The notes beneath the pieces are model-generated. The model saw only the letters and a program-made list of their open reading frames with translations. It searched no databases and had not been told where the DNA came from. A program made the position numbers and the translations under genes. DNA of 64,000 nt from Tateyamaria omphalii. GTDB taxonomy: Bacteria > Pseudomonadota > Alphaproteobacteria > Rhodobacterales > Rhodobacteraceae. The stretch lies in the NCBI RefSeq assembly GCF_001969365.1, contig NZ_CP019312.1, forward strand, positions 124,001-188,000, written 5' to 3'. Positions 35,101 through 44,600 of this stretch are shown piece after piece (within the stretch, counting starts at the first letter, position 1; every line of letters begins with the position of its first letter).

Positions 35101-35215
35101 CGATCTGAGGATATTGCTCGATCGGCAGCTGGAAATACGAGATCAGTCCGACAATGGTCATCACGATCGATACGACGATGGCAAAGATCGGGCGGGTGAC
35201 GAAGAAACGCCCCAT
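32051..35215 (-). CDS. RND multidrug efflux permease, AcrB/MexF (HAE1) family
   Basis: Inner-membrane proton-driven efflux pump of 1,054 residues, full length for HAE1. It starts MGRFFVTRPIFAIVVSIVMTIVGLISY. The proton-relay aspartates are in GIVVDDAIVVVENVE (TM4) and the matching lysine in GLSAKNAILIVEFAKQ (TM10). Two large periplasmic loops are present. It begins 1 bp after the adaptor stop. No outer-membrane factor gene is in the window, so a TolC-like protein encoded elsewhere must complete it. No local repressor is seen. The 3' end overlaps the convergent GlxA-type gene. Confidence 0.93.
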   Translation of the reverse strand: MGRFFVTRPIFAIVVSIVMTIVGLISYFQLPIEQYPQIAPPSIVVQASYPGADAETIANTVATPLEQEINGVEGMLYLSSYSTADGSMSLTITFELGTDLDTAQVLVQNRVAIAEPRLPQEVRSLGVTTTKSSPDLMMVVHMLSPDESFDQLYVSNYARARVRDRLIRIDGVGSLLIFGEREFSARVWLDPDKLTSLGLTAGDVVGALREQNVQVSGGSLGAPPNAADNAFQVSITTQGRLEDPREFGRVIVKASEDGRVVRVRDVARVEIGARSYVTNSYLDNSPAVALGVFQRPGSNALDTAAEVRATMDELAEDFPRGLEYRVVYNPTEFISASIDAVYTTLFEAVLLVVIVILVFLQSWRTAIIPLLAVPVSLIATFAVMLALGYTLNLLTLFGLILAIGIVVDDAIVVVENVERNIQDGLSPREASARTMDEVQSAIIGTSLVLIAVFVPAALVPGITGQFYRQFAVTIAVATVISSINSLSLSPALAALLLKPHDAKPSRNPLARVGNFLASGFNRGFEAMTRGYAAIVGVLVGTWGMIAVTFLAFIALLGSAWWVNEQVPTGFIPDADQGYAIVVVQLPEGASLDRTDAVMRQATEIALETPGVTNAVAFAGFSGATFTNASNQGVIFTTFAPFEERLESGLNADAIVGQIFGRMQAIREAFIIAIAPPAVSGVGTGGGFKMQLQDNESADMTRVLNTAYAIMGASQQSDTVTGVFTTFSASSPQVFLEIDRVRAQMLNVPIGEIFETLSINLGSAYVNDFNAFGRLFQVRAQADQQFRLEEEDIRALRVRTATGALVPLGTLVSVVDTAGPALVQRYNQLVSVPIQGNTGPGVSTGDALIAMEELAEQLMPPGVSYEWTELALQERNQGNTATYIFAFSVLFAFLFLAALYESWVLPLAIILVVPLAVLSALSGVMLRGMDNNILTQVGLIVLVGLSAKNAILIVEFAKQAQEEKGMSPAEAAVDACRLRLRPILMTAFAFILGVVPLMIATGPGAEMRQALGTAVFFGMSGVTFLGLFFTPVFYVALRRIFPVRSPDGDTAPKPA

Positions 35216-35216
35216 C

Positions 35217-36341
35217 CTAGTTTTCCGCGATCAACGGCAGGTCAACCCTGTCGGGGTTCACCGTTGTGCCGGGGCGTGCGCTGATTAACCCGTCGATCAC
35301 GATTGTTTCGCTGCCATCCATGCCTTCGCGGATCACGCGGTAGCCGTCGATGCGGGGACCGGGGCGCACGGGCAGTGGGGTGACCACCCCGTCGTCACCC
35401 ACCGTCATCACAAGCCTGCGGTTCTGGTCCGCTACGATCGCACGATCCGGCACCAGAATGCCCTCGTATGGCAGCGATCCGGGGACGTTCACCCGCCCGA
35501 AAAGGCCGGGCGTCAGCAGTTCATCCGGATTGGGCAGGATGGCGCGCACGCGCATCGTCCCGGTGGCCGCGTCGATGCGGTTCTCCGAGAAGTCGAGCGT
35601 GCCTGTCTGTGCCGGGATACGCGTGTCCGACAGCGTCACCTTGACCTCAAGCGCGCCACCCCCCTCTTGCAGCGCGCTGCCGCGGGCCCGCGCATCGCGG
35701 GCATAGGCAAGGAAGTACCGTTCGTCGATGTCGAAGAAGAAGTAGATCGGATCTTTAGACACGATGGAGGTCAATTCGGTCTGGTTGGCTGACACAAGGT
35801 TGCCCGGGTCGATCAAGGATCTGTCGATCCGACCGGCCATGGGCGCACGGATTTCCGAAAACTCCAGGTCCAACTCAGCCAGTTCAACGGCAGCACGCGC
35901 CTGCTCTAACGCACCTTGCGCGGCCAGATACCCTTCCCTCCGTTCGTCCAGGACGCTTTGCGGGATCGTGCCATTGCCGATCAGGGCCTGTGCCCGTTCA
36001 AGCTGTTCCTCTGCAAAGTCATAGGTTGCGGTGGCCACGTCGATCTGCGCGCGGGCCTGTCGCACGGCGGTGATAAACTGGCGTTGATCAATGGTGAACA
36101 GAAGCTGTCCTTCTTCGACCAGAGCGCCGTCTTGGAAGTGCACCTCTTCCAGGTAACCCGAGACACGCGCGCGGACCACTACCTCGGATTGCGCTTCAAA
36201 TCTGCCGACGAATTCATCATCTTCTACGATGGTTTTGACCACCGGATTTGCGACCGTCACGGTCGGCGGTCCTTGTTGGGCCGAGGCCGCCAGGCCGAAC
36301 AGCGCCAAAATGAAAAAGCAGTGAAATCCCAAAGTCTTCAT
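35217..36341 (-). CDS. RND efflux periplasmic adaptor (MFP)
   Basis: Membrane-fusion protein of 374 residues that links the RND pump to an outer-membrane channel. ATG at 36341 with signal peptide MKTLGFHCFFILALFGLAASAQ; there is no lipobox cysteine, so it is not a lipoprotein of the AcrA type. Barrel-sandwich hybrid halves: VVVRARVSGYLEEVHFQDGALVEEGQLLFTID and FSEIRAPMAGRIDRSLIDPGNLV, with an alpha hairpin between them. It forms a two-gene operon with the permease. The 249 bp upstream to the peroxidase gene hold the promoters. Confidence 0.92.
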   Translation of the reverse strand: MKTLGFHCFFILALFGLAASAQQGPPTVTVANPVVKTIVEDDEFVGRFEAQSEVVVRARVSGYLEEVHFQDGALVEEGQLLFTIDQRQFITAVRQARAQIDVATATYDFAEEQLERAQALIGNGTIPQSVLDERREGYLAAQGALEQARAAVELAELDLEFSEIRAPMAGRIDRSLIDPGNLVSANQTELTSIVSKDPIYFFFDIDERYFLAYARDARARGSALQEGGGALEVKVTLSDTRIPAQTGTLDFSENRIDAATGTMRVRAILPNPDELLTPGLFGRVNVPGSLPYEGILVPDRAIVADQNRRLVMTVGDDGVVTPLPVRPGPRIDGYRVIREGMDGSETIVIDGLISARPGTTVNPDRVDLPLIAEN

Positions 36342-36590
36342 GGAAACTGTCCTATCTGTGCGGCGGCGTAGAATCATGGAACCTATGGGCGTTATACCGC
36401 AGGGGACCAGGAATTGTGATGACAGGACTTAAACCCTGAATTGTTCGGAGAGGTGCCAGCAAAGCCCGAGGTTGCGTTGTTAACCCTAATTGTATCGGCC
36501 CTATGCACTGCGATTTCAACTTATTCTGGCATTTTCATCAGTGATCGACCATGCTTTGGTCATTCCTATAGCCAATCGTTTGAGCATATT

Positions 36591-38153
36591 ATGTCTATCC
36601 TGCCGTATTCGGTCCAACGGGCGCTTTTCGCCGTCATCGAAGCCATTCCACCTGCTGCAGCCCTCGCCAACCGGTGGGCTATCAACCGTGTCGTGAACCG
36701 CGCGCGCCCCCGTCCGCATCCGCTAAACACTGAACGCGACTATGTTTGGTGGGGTGGTCTGACCGACAGGCGGTGGAGCGGTCGGCACCTGCCGCCACGC
36801 CCGCGCGACAACGCACCGGACCCCAAGGCACTGGCCGACCTGTTTCGGCGCAAAGATGGCGCGCAGCGCATGTGCCCAAAGTCGACCTGCCTGTTTCCGG
36901 CCTTTGCCCAGTATCTGACAGACGGTTTTATCCGTACCGAGTCCGAAGATCTGCTCCCGGTGGGGTCTGACCCGACGCACCGTCTTAAACGCAATACATC
37001 GAACCACGATATTGATCTGTGTCCGCTCTATGGCCGTACGCGCGAACAAACGCTTGCGCTGCGCCACCGGTCCGAGACAGGCGGACAGAAGGGACGACTT
37101 GCGTCGCAACTTATCGACGGTGAGGAATACGCGCCGTTTCTCTACGAGGATGACAAGGTCAAACCGCATTTTGATGTGCTGGACCCGCCGCTAGGGCTTA
37201 GCAAAACGACGGCAGAGCAACGGGCAACGCTCTTTGCCTTTGGCGGCGACCGGGCGAACTCGGTTCCACAGGTGGCGATGCTGAACACCTTGTTTCTGCG
37301 CGAGCATAACCGTCTTGCGGCAGAGATCGAGGCGGATCACCCCGCTTGGGACGACGACCGCGTGTTCGAGACGGCCCGCAACAGCGTCATTGTGATGTTC
37401 ATCAAGATCATAGTCGAGGATTACATCAACCACATCTCACCCTTGCCGTTCAATCTGCGCGCTGACCCTTCCGTGGCGTGGAACGCGGTTTGGAACAAGC
37501 CAAACTGGATCACGACGGAATTTAGCTTGCTTTACCGCTGGCACGCGCTGATCCCCGATGCCCTGACATGGGGCGGGCAGGCACGTCCCGTGGCGTCGAC
37601 ATTCATGAACAATGCGCCGCTGATCGAAAACGGGCTGCTCTCGGCATTTGCGGGCATCAGTGCGACGCAAGCGGCGGAATTGGGGCCGCGGAACACAGCA
37701 GAGCCGCTTTTGCATATCGAGGTTGCGTCAATCGAACAGGACCGGGATTGCGCGCTTGCCAGTTTCTCGGACTATTGCGATTACATGAGCCAGCGCAGAC
37801 CGGTTAATTTCGAGGCGATCTCGTCTGATCCTGACGTCGCAGGGATGCTGCGAAATGCCTATGACCGCCCGCGCGACGTGGATTTCCACGTTGGCCTCTT
37901 TTGCGAAGATCGTGTGCCTAACAGCCCGCTGCCCAATCTGGTGCTGAAGTTCGTGGCCCTGGATGCATTCAGCCAGGCACTGACGAACCCGCTCTTGTCG
38001 CGGCATGTGTTCAAGCAGTCGACCTTTTCCGGTCCCGGCTGGCGGGCCATCAACCGAACGCAAACCCTGCGCGACGTGGTCGACCGGAATGTGGATGGCG
38101 GGGCGGGCGACACGTTTATCGGGATGACGCGGCCAGAGTGGCGTCCCGAGTAG
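36591..38153 (+). CDS. Cyclooxygenase-like haem peroxidase (animal peroxidase family)
   Basis: Protein of 520 residues of the An_peroxidase/fatty-acid dioxygenase family. The ATG at 36591 is chosen; a TTG at 36441 would add 50 residues with no ribosome site. Proximal His318 and the radical-type Tyr315 are in LLYRWHALIPD, matching the YHWH of cyclooxygenase. Other marks are RRNTSNHDIDLCPLYG-like KRNTSNHDIDLCPLYG and GGDRANSVPQVAMLNTLFLREHNRLA. Where cyclooxygenase has AQHFTH with the distal histidine, this protein has AQYLTD (Asp111). It may oxygenate a fatty acid. It stands alone; its end overlaps the convergent racemase gene by 38 bp. Confidence 0.82.
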   Translation: MSILPYSVQRALFAVIEAIPPAAALANRWAINRVVNRARPRPHPLNTERDYVWWGGLTDRRWSGRHLPPRPRDNAPDPKALADLFRRKDGAQRMCPKSTCLFPAFAQYLTDGFIRTESEDLLPVGSDPTHRLKRNTSNHDIDLCPLYGRTREQTLALRHRSETGGQKGRLASQLIDGEEYAPFLYEDDKVKPHFDVLDPPLGLSKTTAEQRATLFAFGGDRANSVPQVAMLNTLFLREHNRLAAEIEADHPAWDDDRVFETARNSVIVMFIKIIVEDYINHISPLPFNLRADPSVAWNAVWNKPNWITTEFSLLYRWHALIPDALTWGGQARPVASTFMNNAPLIENGLLSAFAGISATQAAELGPRNTAEPLLHIEVASIEQDRDCALASFSDYCDYMSQRRPVNFEAISSDPDVAGMLRNAYDRPRDVDFHVGLFCEDRVPNSPLPNLVLKFVALDAFSQALTNPLLSRHVFKQSTFSGPGWRAINRTQTLRDVVDRNVDGGAGDTFIGMTRPEWRPE

Positions 38154-38877
38154 CAAGGCGAAAGGGTAGGTCGGGTGCCAGCGTCTCGCCTGCCAACTGC
38201 GCCATGTGCCAGGCGAGGACAAGGTTGCTAGACAGCACCGGAATGCCACGTGCCGCTTCGATCACCGGAATGGCTGGCAGTGTGCGCAGGTTCGTGCAGG
38301 ACAGGAAAAGCGCATCGACCTGTGCGTCGCGCCCCAGGTCCTGCGCCGCTGCGATGACCGACTGTGCCGCGATCCGCACAACGCGTTCCTCGACCGGTTC
38401 GTTGAAACTGGCAAAAGCAACAACTTCTATATCCGATGCGGTGAGGACAGCGCGAAACCTGTCCGAAACGCTGGCGATATAGGGGCTGAGCAAGCCCAAC
38501 CGAGTAATGCCAAGGTGCCTGCACGCCGCGATCAAGGCGCTCACGGGCTCGGTCACATGCGGTGTTGCAACACCGGCTTGGACCAGATCCCTGATCCGAT
38601 CCGCCCCGATCTCTGCCGTGCCCGAAGTGCAGCCATATGCGACGCAGGCCATCTCTGCCCCGCGCGGCATCAGACGGGCAGCTCCGGTCAGATGACCTGC
38701 CATATCCTGCAGCGTCTCGGGCGTGACAGAGGTGCCTGATGGCACGCGGCTGACCATGTATTCGACATGAAGCGGCAAAAGCTGCCGCATGTCCGCTTCG
38801 ATGGTTTCATCGGCCTGTAGCGCGATCAGCCCAATCTGTTTCGGGCGGTGCGGGTCGATGTCGTAGGGCACGTTCAC
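38116..38877 (-). CDS. Asp/Glu racemase superfamily protein (EutA/maleate isomerase-like)
   Basis: Protein of 253 residues with the two catalytic cysteines of the Asp/Glu racemase and arylmalonate decarboxylase fold: VAYGCTSGTAEIG and FLSCTNLRTLPAI. The start is GTG at 38877, overlapping the peptidase stop (GTGA); longer readings lie inside that gene. Third gene of the unit DAPAL-like, M24 peptidase, racemase. EutA of the ectoine pathway belongs here and has EutB- and EutD-type neighbours of the same families, but eutC and eutE are missing, so ectoine is only one option. Confidence 0.8.
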   Translation of the reverse strand: MNVPYDIDPHRPKQIGLIALQADETIEADMRQLLPLHVEYMVSRVPSGTSVTPETLQDMAGHLTGAARLMPRGAEMACVAYGCTSGTAEIGADRIRDLVQAGVATPHVTEPVSALIAACRHLGITRLGLLSPYIASVSDRFRAVLTASDIEVVAFASFNEPVEERVVRIAAQSVIAAAQDLGRDAQVDALFLSCTNLRTLPAIPVIEAARGIPVLSSNLVLAWHMAQLAGETLAPDLPFRLATRDATLAASSR

Positions 38878-40037
38878 GTCAGCACACGCATGTCGCGCCC
38901 TTGCGGCGCCGATAGCCATTCCGCACCCGTTTCGCGGATCACGATGTTTTCCTCATGCACCATGATGCGTCCGCCTTCCAGTGCGACCGATGGTTCAAGT
39001 GTCAAAACCATGCCGGGGACCAATTCGGTGTGATCTGCCGGGATGATCGACGGCCACTCAGTCAATTGCATGCCCAAGCCATGGCCAAGGCGCCCGGCCT
39101 CCATTGCGCTCCTGCCGGGATTGGCGACAGCGTTCATCGCGTGGAACAGGTCGGCAATGGTCACACTGGGCCGGGCCGCGGCAAACCCGGCCGCGGTTGC
39201 GTCGATCAGGCGGGCGTGGGCGCTTTGGACCGCCGCGCTGGGCGGTCCGACACTGAAATTCCGGTCAAAATCGCAGAAATATCCGTCATGGACCAACCCG
39301 GTGTCGAGCATCAGGACATGACCCTGTTCCAATGGCGCGTCGGTCGCAGGAGAGATGACATCGCGATATCCATCGTGATCTGATGCGCCCGCAAGATACG
39401 GCACCCAATCCGCGCATTCGGCCAGACACAGGGCCTGAAAGCTACGAAACACTGCGCTGAGCGGCGTGCCAGTCTGGGCAATTTCGGCGACGCGGTCAAA
39501 GGCGCGGTTGGCGACACTTGCCGCCGCTCGGATCTTGGCAATCTCGGCTTCGGATTTGATCATCCGCAGGCGCCGCGTGATCTGTGCATCTGACACCAGC
39601 TTGCGCAGGGCCAGCGCAACTTCCAGCGCCTGAAGATCTGCGCGTGGCATCCGGACATGGCTTTCCATCGCGTCGGCCAGCCCGATGTCCCCGTCCCGCG
39701 GTGTCACCTCGCGCAGCGTATCAGCCAGCAGCCCAACGCCATCGTCGCCGTAGTCCGGTGCCTGCCAGGTGCGGATATCGGTGATCCATGTCTGGCCCAT
39801 CAGGTGCGCTCCGATCGACGGGATGACGGCGATCGGCGGGCCGCTTGCGGGCAGAACCACATACCAGGGACGCGTCGGGCTTTCCCAGAACCGGGTCAGA
39901 AAGCCGGTGTAGTAGCGGATCTCCGGTTCGGTTGTGAGCAACAGGGCAGACAGGCCCGCCTCTGCCATCAAGGCCTGCGCATTAAGCGTCCGCGCCTCGA
40001 ACTCCGCGTCCGGGAAACCGCGTGGCGGTACGGTCAT
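38874..40037 (-). CDS. M24-family metallopeptidase (Xaa-Pro aminopeptidase / ectoine hydrolase-like)
   Basis: Pita-bread-fold metalloenzyme of 387 residues. Metal ligands are in place: two Asp in MLDTGLVHDGYFCDFDRNF, His in GHGLGMQLTEWPS, Glu in VLTLEPSVA and Glu in MVHEENIVI. The N-terminal creatinase-like domain reads LMAEAGLSALLLTTEPEIRYYTGFLTRFWESPTRPWYVVLP. It is coupled to the upstream lyase by ATGA. Related enzymes hydrolyse Xaa-Pro dipeptides, creatine or ectoine. With a PLP lyase and a racemase beside it, it probably opens or hydrolyses an N-substituted amino acid. Confidence 0.85.
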   Translation of the reverse strand: MTVPPRGFPDAEFEARTLNAQALMAEAGLSALLLTTEPEIRYYTGFLTRFWESPTRPWYVVLPASGPPIAVIPSIGAHLMGQTWITDIRTWQAPDYGDDGVGLLADTLREVTPRDGDIGLADAMESHVRMPRADLQALEVALALRKLVSDAQITRRLRMIKSEAEIAKIRAAASVANRAFDRVAEIAQTGTPLSAVFRSFQALCLAECADWVPYLAGASDHDGYRDVISPATDAPLEQGHVLMLDTGLVHDGYFCDFDRNFSVGPPSAAVQSAHARLIDATAAGFAAARPSVTIADLFHAMNAVANPGRSAMEAGRLGHGLGMQLTEWPSIIPADHTELVPGMVLTLEPSVALEGGRIMVHEENIVIRETGAEWLSAPQGRDMRVLT

Positions 40038-41077
40038 TCCGATGCGTCCTCGCTTAAGATCAGCAGCACGCGGGATGTGTCGCCCAAACCCAATGTGCGG
40101 CGCTGATCGGCACTGGCCAGCAGTGCGGCAAGACCCGCCGCCCCGGACGGTGTCGAGGGCAAACCAACCGTTGCCGCGACAGAACTGCCATGCGCGCCCT
40201 CAGCTTCCGTGATCAGAACAAAGTCGGTTGCATCGCGGGCCAGCCCTTTGAGCGCAATCAGCGAGGGTTCCTTGCAGTCCAGGCGACCCATATCCGAACT
40301 TGGTCCTGCGGTCACTTGCGGACCCCCAGCCTCCACCGATGCGAAGATGGCGGGGGCGACATGGGGCTCCACGACGGCAATGCGCGGATCATCCCCCCAA
40401 GCCGCACGCGCAACCGCGGCACACGCGGCGGCCAATCCGCCCACGCCAGCCTGCAGAAAAATGTGGGTGGGCGCGGGCATCGCATCCACGACTTCCTGCA
40501 TCAGCACAGTATACCCTTCCATCAGCCGATGCGGTATTGCGGTGTAGCCGGGCCACGAGCTGTCGGACAGCAGTGCCCAACCCTGCGCCTCTGCCACGCG
40601 GGCGGCCTCGGCCATGCTGTCCTCATAGACGGCTCCGTGGCGGCGCACGTCCGCTCCGAAACCCCGCAAACGGTCCGCAAATGTCTCGGGCACGGTCTCT
40701 GCAAGATAGATCACGGACGTGGCGCCGAAGGCCTGCGCACCCGCCGCGACGGATAGCCCGTGATTACCAGCACTTGCCGTCACATATGTCTGTCCCTCGG
40801 CGCTGCCTGCGGCGGCATCACAAGCGATGACATAGGCAGCCCCGAGCGCCTTGAAACTGCCCAATCCCATGCGCGGGCGTTCGTCTTTGATCGTTACCTC
40901 GGCAACTCCTGCCATCCTGGCAAGCTCTGCTGATTGCACCAGTGGCGTAGGGGCAGCAACCGGGCAGCGGCTCAACAGAGCTGCGGGTGCGCCAGCGTCG
41001 GTGCTGGGCCAGGGGATATCCGACAGCGCGTCAATAACGGCCTCGGCCTGGGCGTGGGTGCGGGAAAGGTGCTTCAT
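40034..41077 (-). CDS. PLP-dependent lyase, diaminopropionate ammonia-lyase-like
   Basis: Fold-type II PLP enzyme of 347 residues. Schiff-base lysine in LGSFKALGAAYVI, cofactor loop ASAGNHGLSVAAGAQAFGA, glycine loop LQAGVGGLAAA, and a DAPAL-like SSWPGYTAIPHRLMEGYTVLMQEVVDAM. It would remove ammonia from a 2,3-diamino or beta-hydroxy amino acid. The ATG at 41077 is taken; a TTG two codons earlier is possible. First gene of the three-gene unit with the M24 peptidase and racemase. EutB of ectoine use is in the same superfamily, but the DAPAL features are closer. Confidence 0.85.
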   Translation of the reverse strand: MKHLSRTHAQAEAVIDALSDIPWPSTDAGAPAALLSRCPVAAPTPLVQSAELARMAGVAEVTIKDERPRMGLGSFKALGAAYVIACDAAAGSAEGQTYVTASAGNHGLSVAAGAQAFGATSVIYLAETVPETFADRLRGFGADVRRHGAVYEDSMAEAARVAEAQGWALLSDSSWPGYTAIPHRLMEGYTVLMQEVVDAMPAPTHIFLQAGVGGLAAACAAVARAAWGDDPRIAVVEPHVAPAIFASVEAGGPQVTAGPSSDMGRLDCKEPSLIALKGLARDATDFVLITEAEGAHGSSVAATVGLPSTPSGAAGLAALLASADQRRTLGLGDTSRVLLILSEDASE

Positions 41078-41083
41078 CCTCAA

Positions 41084-41646
41084 GGGCTAGCAGGTTGTGC
41101 CACCCCGCCCCAAATGGAATCGCGACGTATTCGCGCCGTGCAGCGGCTTTGAGCTGCTAAATATCGGATCCGGTGAGACGTTGGGTCTTCACGATCTCCA
41201 ACGCGCTGATAGCCAAAGGTTTTTCAAAAATGGCCGTAGATAACCCCAACGTCATCCTGGTAAAGCGCGGGTCACCGGCAATGGCCGAAACAAAACGGAA
41301 GATACCAAACATCGTCTTGCCGCAACCGCCATTTCCTATGCGCTTTGCTCCGATTGGTCGACGGAGTCCGTCATTTACCGGCGCCTCAAACCCTTTGAAG
41401 CCAAAAGCAAGACGCCTGTGGCTGACAGTTGTGTCTGGGCTTCTGACCATGGCCGGAGTGTGGACCAAGCATTTCTGCATCAGGGCTTTGAGCTTCTGAT
41501 GTTGCGGATTTCCATCTTCAGGCGCCTCGCCTTTGCACTGTATGCGGCACACTGCGGAAAGTAATTTGAACCAGTTTCCGTTTTACGACGACCAATCGCT
41601 GACGCCTGACCAAGGCGCGTAGATGCAGAAACGTCGGAGACGCAAA
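41084..41646. other. 563-bp gene-poor region upstream of the TcA gene
   Basis: Two overlapping open frames exist (minus 41157-41552, 131 codons; plus 41173-41499, 108 codons). Neither has a ribosome site or a domain I recognise. Base use is less GC-biased than the neighbours. It may hold decayed genes left by the event that brought the TcA gene, plus its promoter. Nothing firmer can be said. Confidence 0.5.
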
Positions 41647-44600
41647 ATGACCAGTTCCAACTTGCCTGTAAGCGCCATACCAAAATCAGCTTTCATGGCA
41701 TCGACCGCTATTCCAGGCCAGTACAAATCCGGTCGTCCACAGCGGCTATCGGTGAAGGCCGCGCACCGCCGAAATCTGCCCAAGAACCCGAGGCCGATCT
41801 CCTATGAGGCGCTGGCAGCAGACCCGATCTACCGGCGCATTGCCAGAGAGGCGTGTCCAAAGGACCTCGCAGCGGACATAACCCGATACGGGTTTGAGAG
41901 CGCCGCCGACATCGCGGCTTGCAAATCCGTGCCGGTGATGATGTCGCGGATGGCCCGCAGCGGGACGCGCGCACAAGCCGACGATGCTGAAGCGCGGCGC
42001 CTGCTCAGCCGGTCTCGGCGCGAGGCACTGCGCAGCTACCGGCTTATGCGGCACGACCTGGCACTCAATGACCCGATGAACCAAGCGCTTCGCCATACGT
42101 CATCCGGGTCGGCGCATAGCTCAACCGCCCGCAGCACGCAGGTGATGGCTTATGCAAAGCCGACAAGCCTGCAGTCCAACCAGTCACCCGCCGCCTATCT
42201 ACGATACCTTTATCGCATCGCGACGGGACAGGCGTGTGGACCGGGCATTTTCGGCAACGAGGACAACCCATTTGCGCTGGTCAATCGTCGCCCGGATCTT
42301 GCCGAGCTTGCGCTTAATGAAGCCAATTTGAAACGCGAGGTCCCCACCATTCAACTGGTCAACGAAGTGTTGCGGGCGGGGGTCTCGGACTTCGACATGG
42401 GGATACAAGCCTTTCCGGTTGCGCTGCCTTATGACCATGCTGTGACAACGACGCGGTCGGCCATGACGGCACTTGGCGGGGTGTGGCTCAATGACATTGC
42501 CCATCGTACAAAGCGGTTCGGATTGACCTCCTTCATCAATCACCGTTGGGCACAGGACACTGCCGGATTGATCGGATTGCTCGGCCCGGTGGACAAGAAC
42601 GCTGCAGAGGGAAACATGCTGAGGCTCGTTTCCGAAGACAGAGTGAATGACCCAAGCCCTACCCCAGCGACGTTGCACGAGCTTTACAAGGTGAAGTCAT
42701 CGGCAGACGCGTGCCTGATTGACACCCTTACGGCGGCACTTGGCCTTGATGCGGACGGGCTTGCGCAGCTTTGCGGATTGTACTCCGTCGCGCAGGAAAA
42801 CGGCGCGCCGGTCCCGCAAAACGCGTTCGCGACGGCGTTTCTCGCGAATGACGAACCGGTTACGCTGCGCATGACCACAAACGGCAAGGCGATTTCTGTC
42901 GAGAACAGTGCGTTGACCGCGCCACAGTTGCGCGTCCTCAATTACCTCGCCCGGCTGCACCATGGCACAGGGCTCGAGTTTCACGACCTGAACACCATTC
43001 TGACCCTGCCGGGTGCTGCGGCGTTTGTTGACGGGAAAGTTGCCAGCAACTTTGAGCCGTCGCGCAGGGTGACCGGCACAGGTCTGCGCCTTTTGGCGAG
43101 CTATCCGCTCTATCGGGAGGCGTTTCACCTGACACCTGCCGGCTTTGCCGCGTTGTTCGGTGAAATCAGCCCCTATCGGCGGGCCGATCAGACCATCGCA
43201 GACGATAATGCCGTACCGGGGCTGGAACAGACCGAACAATCCTTCATGGCATCTCTCTTTCACGATGACGCGCCGCATCTGCATCAGTTGGTCGTTGAGG
43301 GCAGCACGTCGATCACAGACGACACGCTCGGCGCGCTCGTTGCGCGCGGGTTCGGTCTGTCGGCGCTTGAGCTTGAGACGCTGGTGGATGCTCTGGATGA
43401 CGGGTTTGGCCTGTCAAGCGGGGTTGATATGCGGGGACTGGGCGCGCTCTACCGGATGGTGACGCTGTGCCGGATGCTGGGCTGGCCGATCCTTTCGGGC
43501 ATTGCGTTGATGCAGCGGATCAGTGACGGGCTTGGCGATGCACCTTCGCTCTGGGAGACGCTCACCCGTCGCAATGAGACCGAGACGGACACAGATGCGC
43601 TCTGCAGCGCCATCGACTGGCTGGTGGACCTGGCCCGTTGGATGACCGAGGCCGACGTCGGCCCGGACAGCTTGCTTGCTCTGCTGACCCCACCCTCGGC
43701 GAGCGGCGTGGCGGCAACGGATGCGGACATCGCTTGGTTTGACGAAGTCGCAATTGCCTATACGTCGGTGGCGATCAGCGCGGAAACCTTTACCGGCTTT
43801 GAAACATGGGACGGCGGGTCAGTTCCTGCCGACAAATGGCTCGCGCATGTGACTGGCGATGGCCCGATCTGCGACCGGGACGGCGTCTTTCTCAATGATG
43901 TGACACGGGACGTGATCGAAGCAAGCTGCCACGACCGCCTCATGAGCCAAGGGATTGATCCAAGTTTGGCGGGGAACGCGGCTCTGTTGCTTGCGCTCGT
44001 GGAACGTCTGGAGACTTTGCGGGATCGGCAGGTGGAGATGATCGAAGCGCAGGTTGCGGGGATCGACGCAGGGATCAGCGCGGCCACTGTCCCTCCATTC
44101 CTGTGCTGGGCGCAGTCAGGAGCGCTTGATTTGCTTCGGAGGGTCCGGAAGGGGCCAGGCGACAGCGAGGCCCGCCATTGGCTGGCCGAAATCCGGCGCC
44201 ATATTGCGGTCGTTTCGACCTTTGAGCTTGGCGATGTCGAGCTCGCGATGCTGGGGCTCACCCCGCAATGGATTGCGCCCGAACTGGCAGACACACAGGG
44301 CGGGCCGCGTCCGTTAGACCTGGCTCAACTTGTCTGGTTGCAGCGCTTTGCGATGCTGCAGGTCGCGCCTGCGACCGATGCCGCGCTGCGGGGTTACTTG
44401 ATGCTGACCAACGCGGAGGGCGCTGGATCCGACATGCCTGACGGGATGCGGGCGCAATGGGTTGCGGGCAGTCGGGAGACACTGGCGCTTCTGTTGAACT
44501 GCCCGACACAGGACATGGGAATTTATGCGGACGCGCTGATCGGACCGGGTGAAGTGGCACGCGATATCGCGCAAATCGACCTGCTCGCGCAGCATGTTCG

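Noticed and set aside
38116..41077. Firm assignment of an ectoine-degradation locus
   Set aside because: Three families fit, but eutC, eutE and an importer are missing and the lyase resembles diaminopropionate ammonia-lyase more closely.
41157..41552. 131-codon minus-strand ORF upstream of the TcA gene
   Set aside because: No ribosome site or recognised family, and an overlapping plus-strand frame of similar length exists; kept only as part of the intergenic note.
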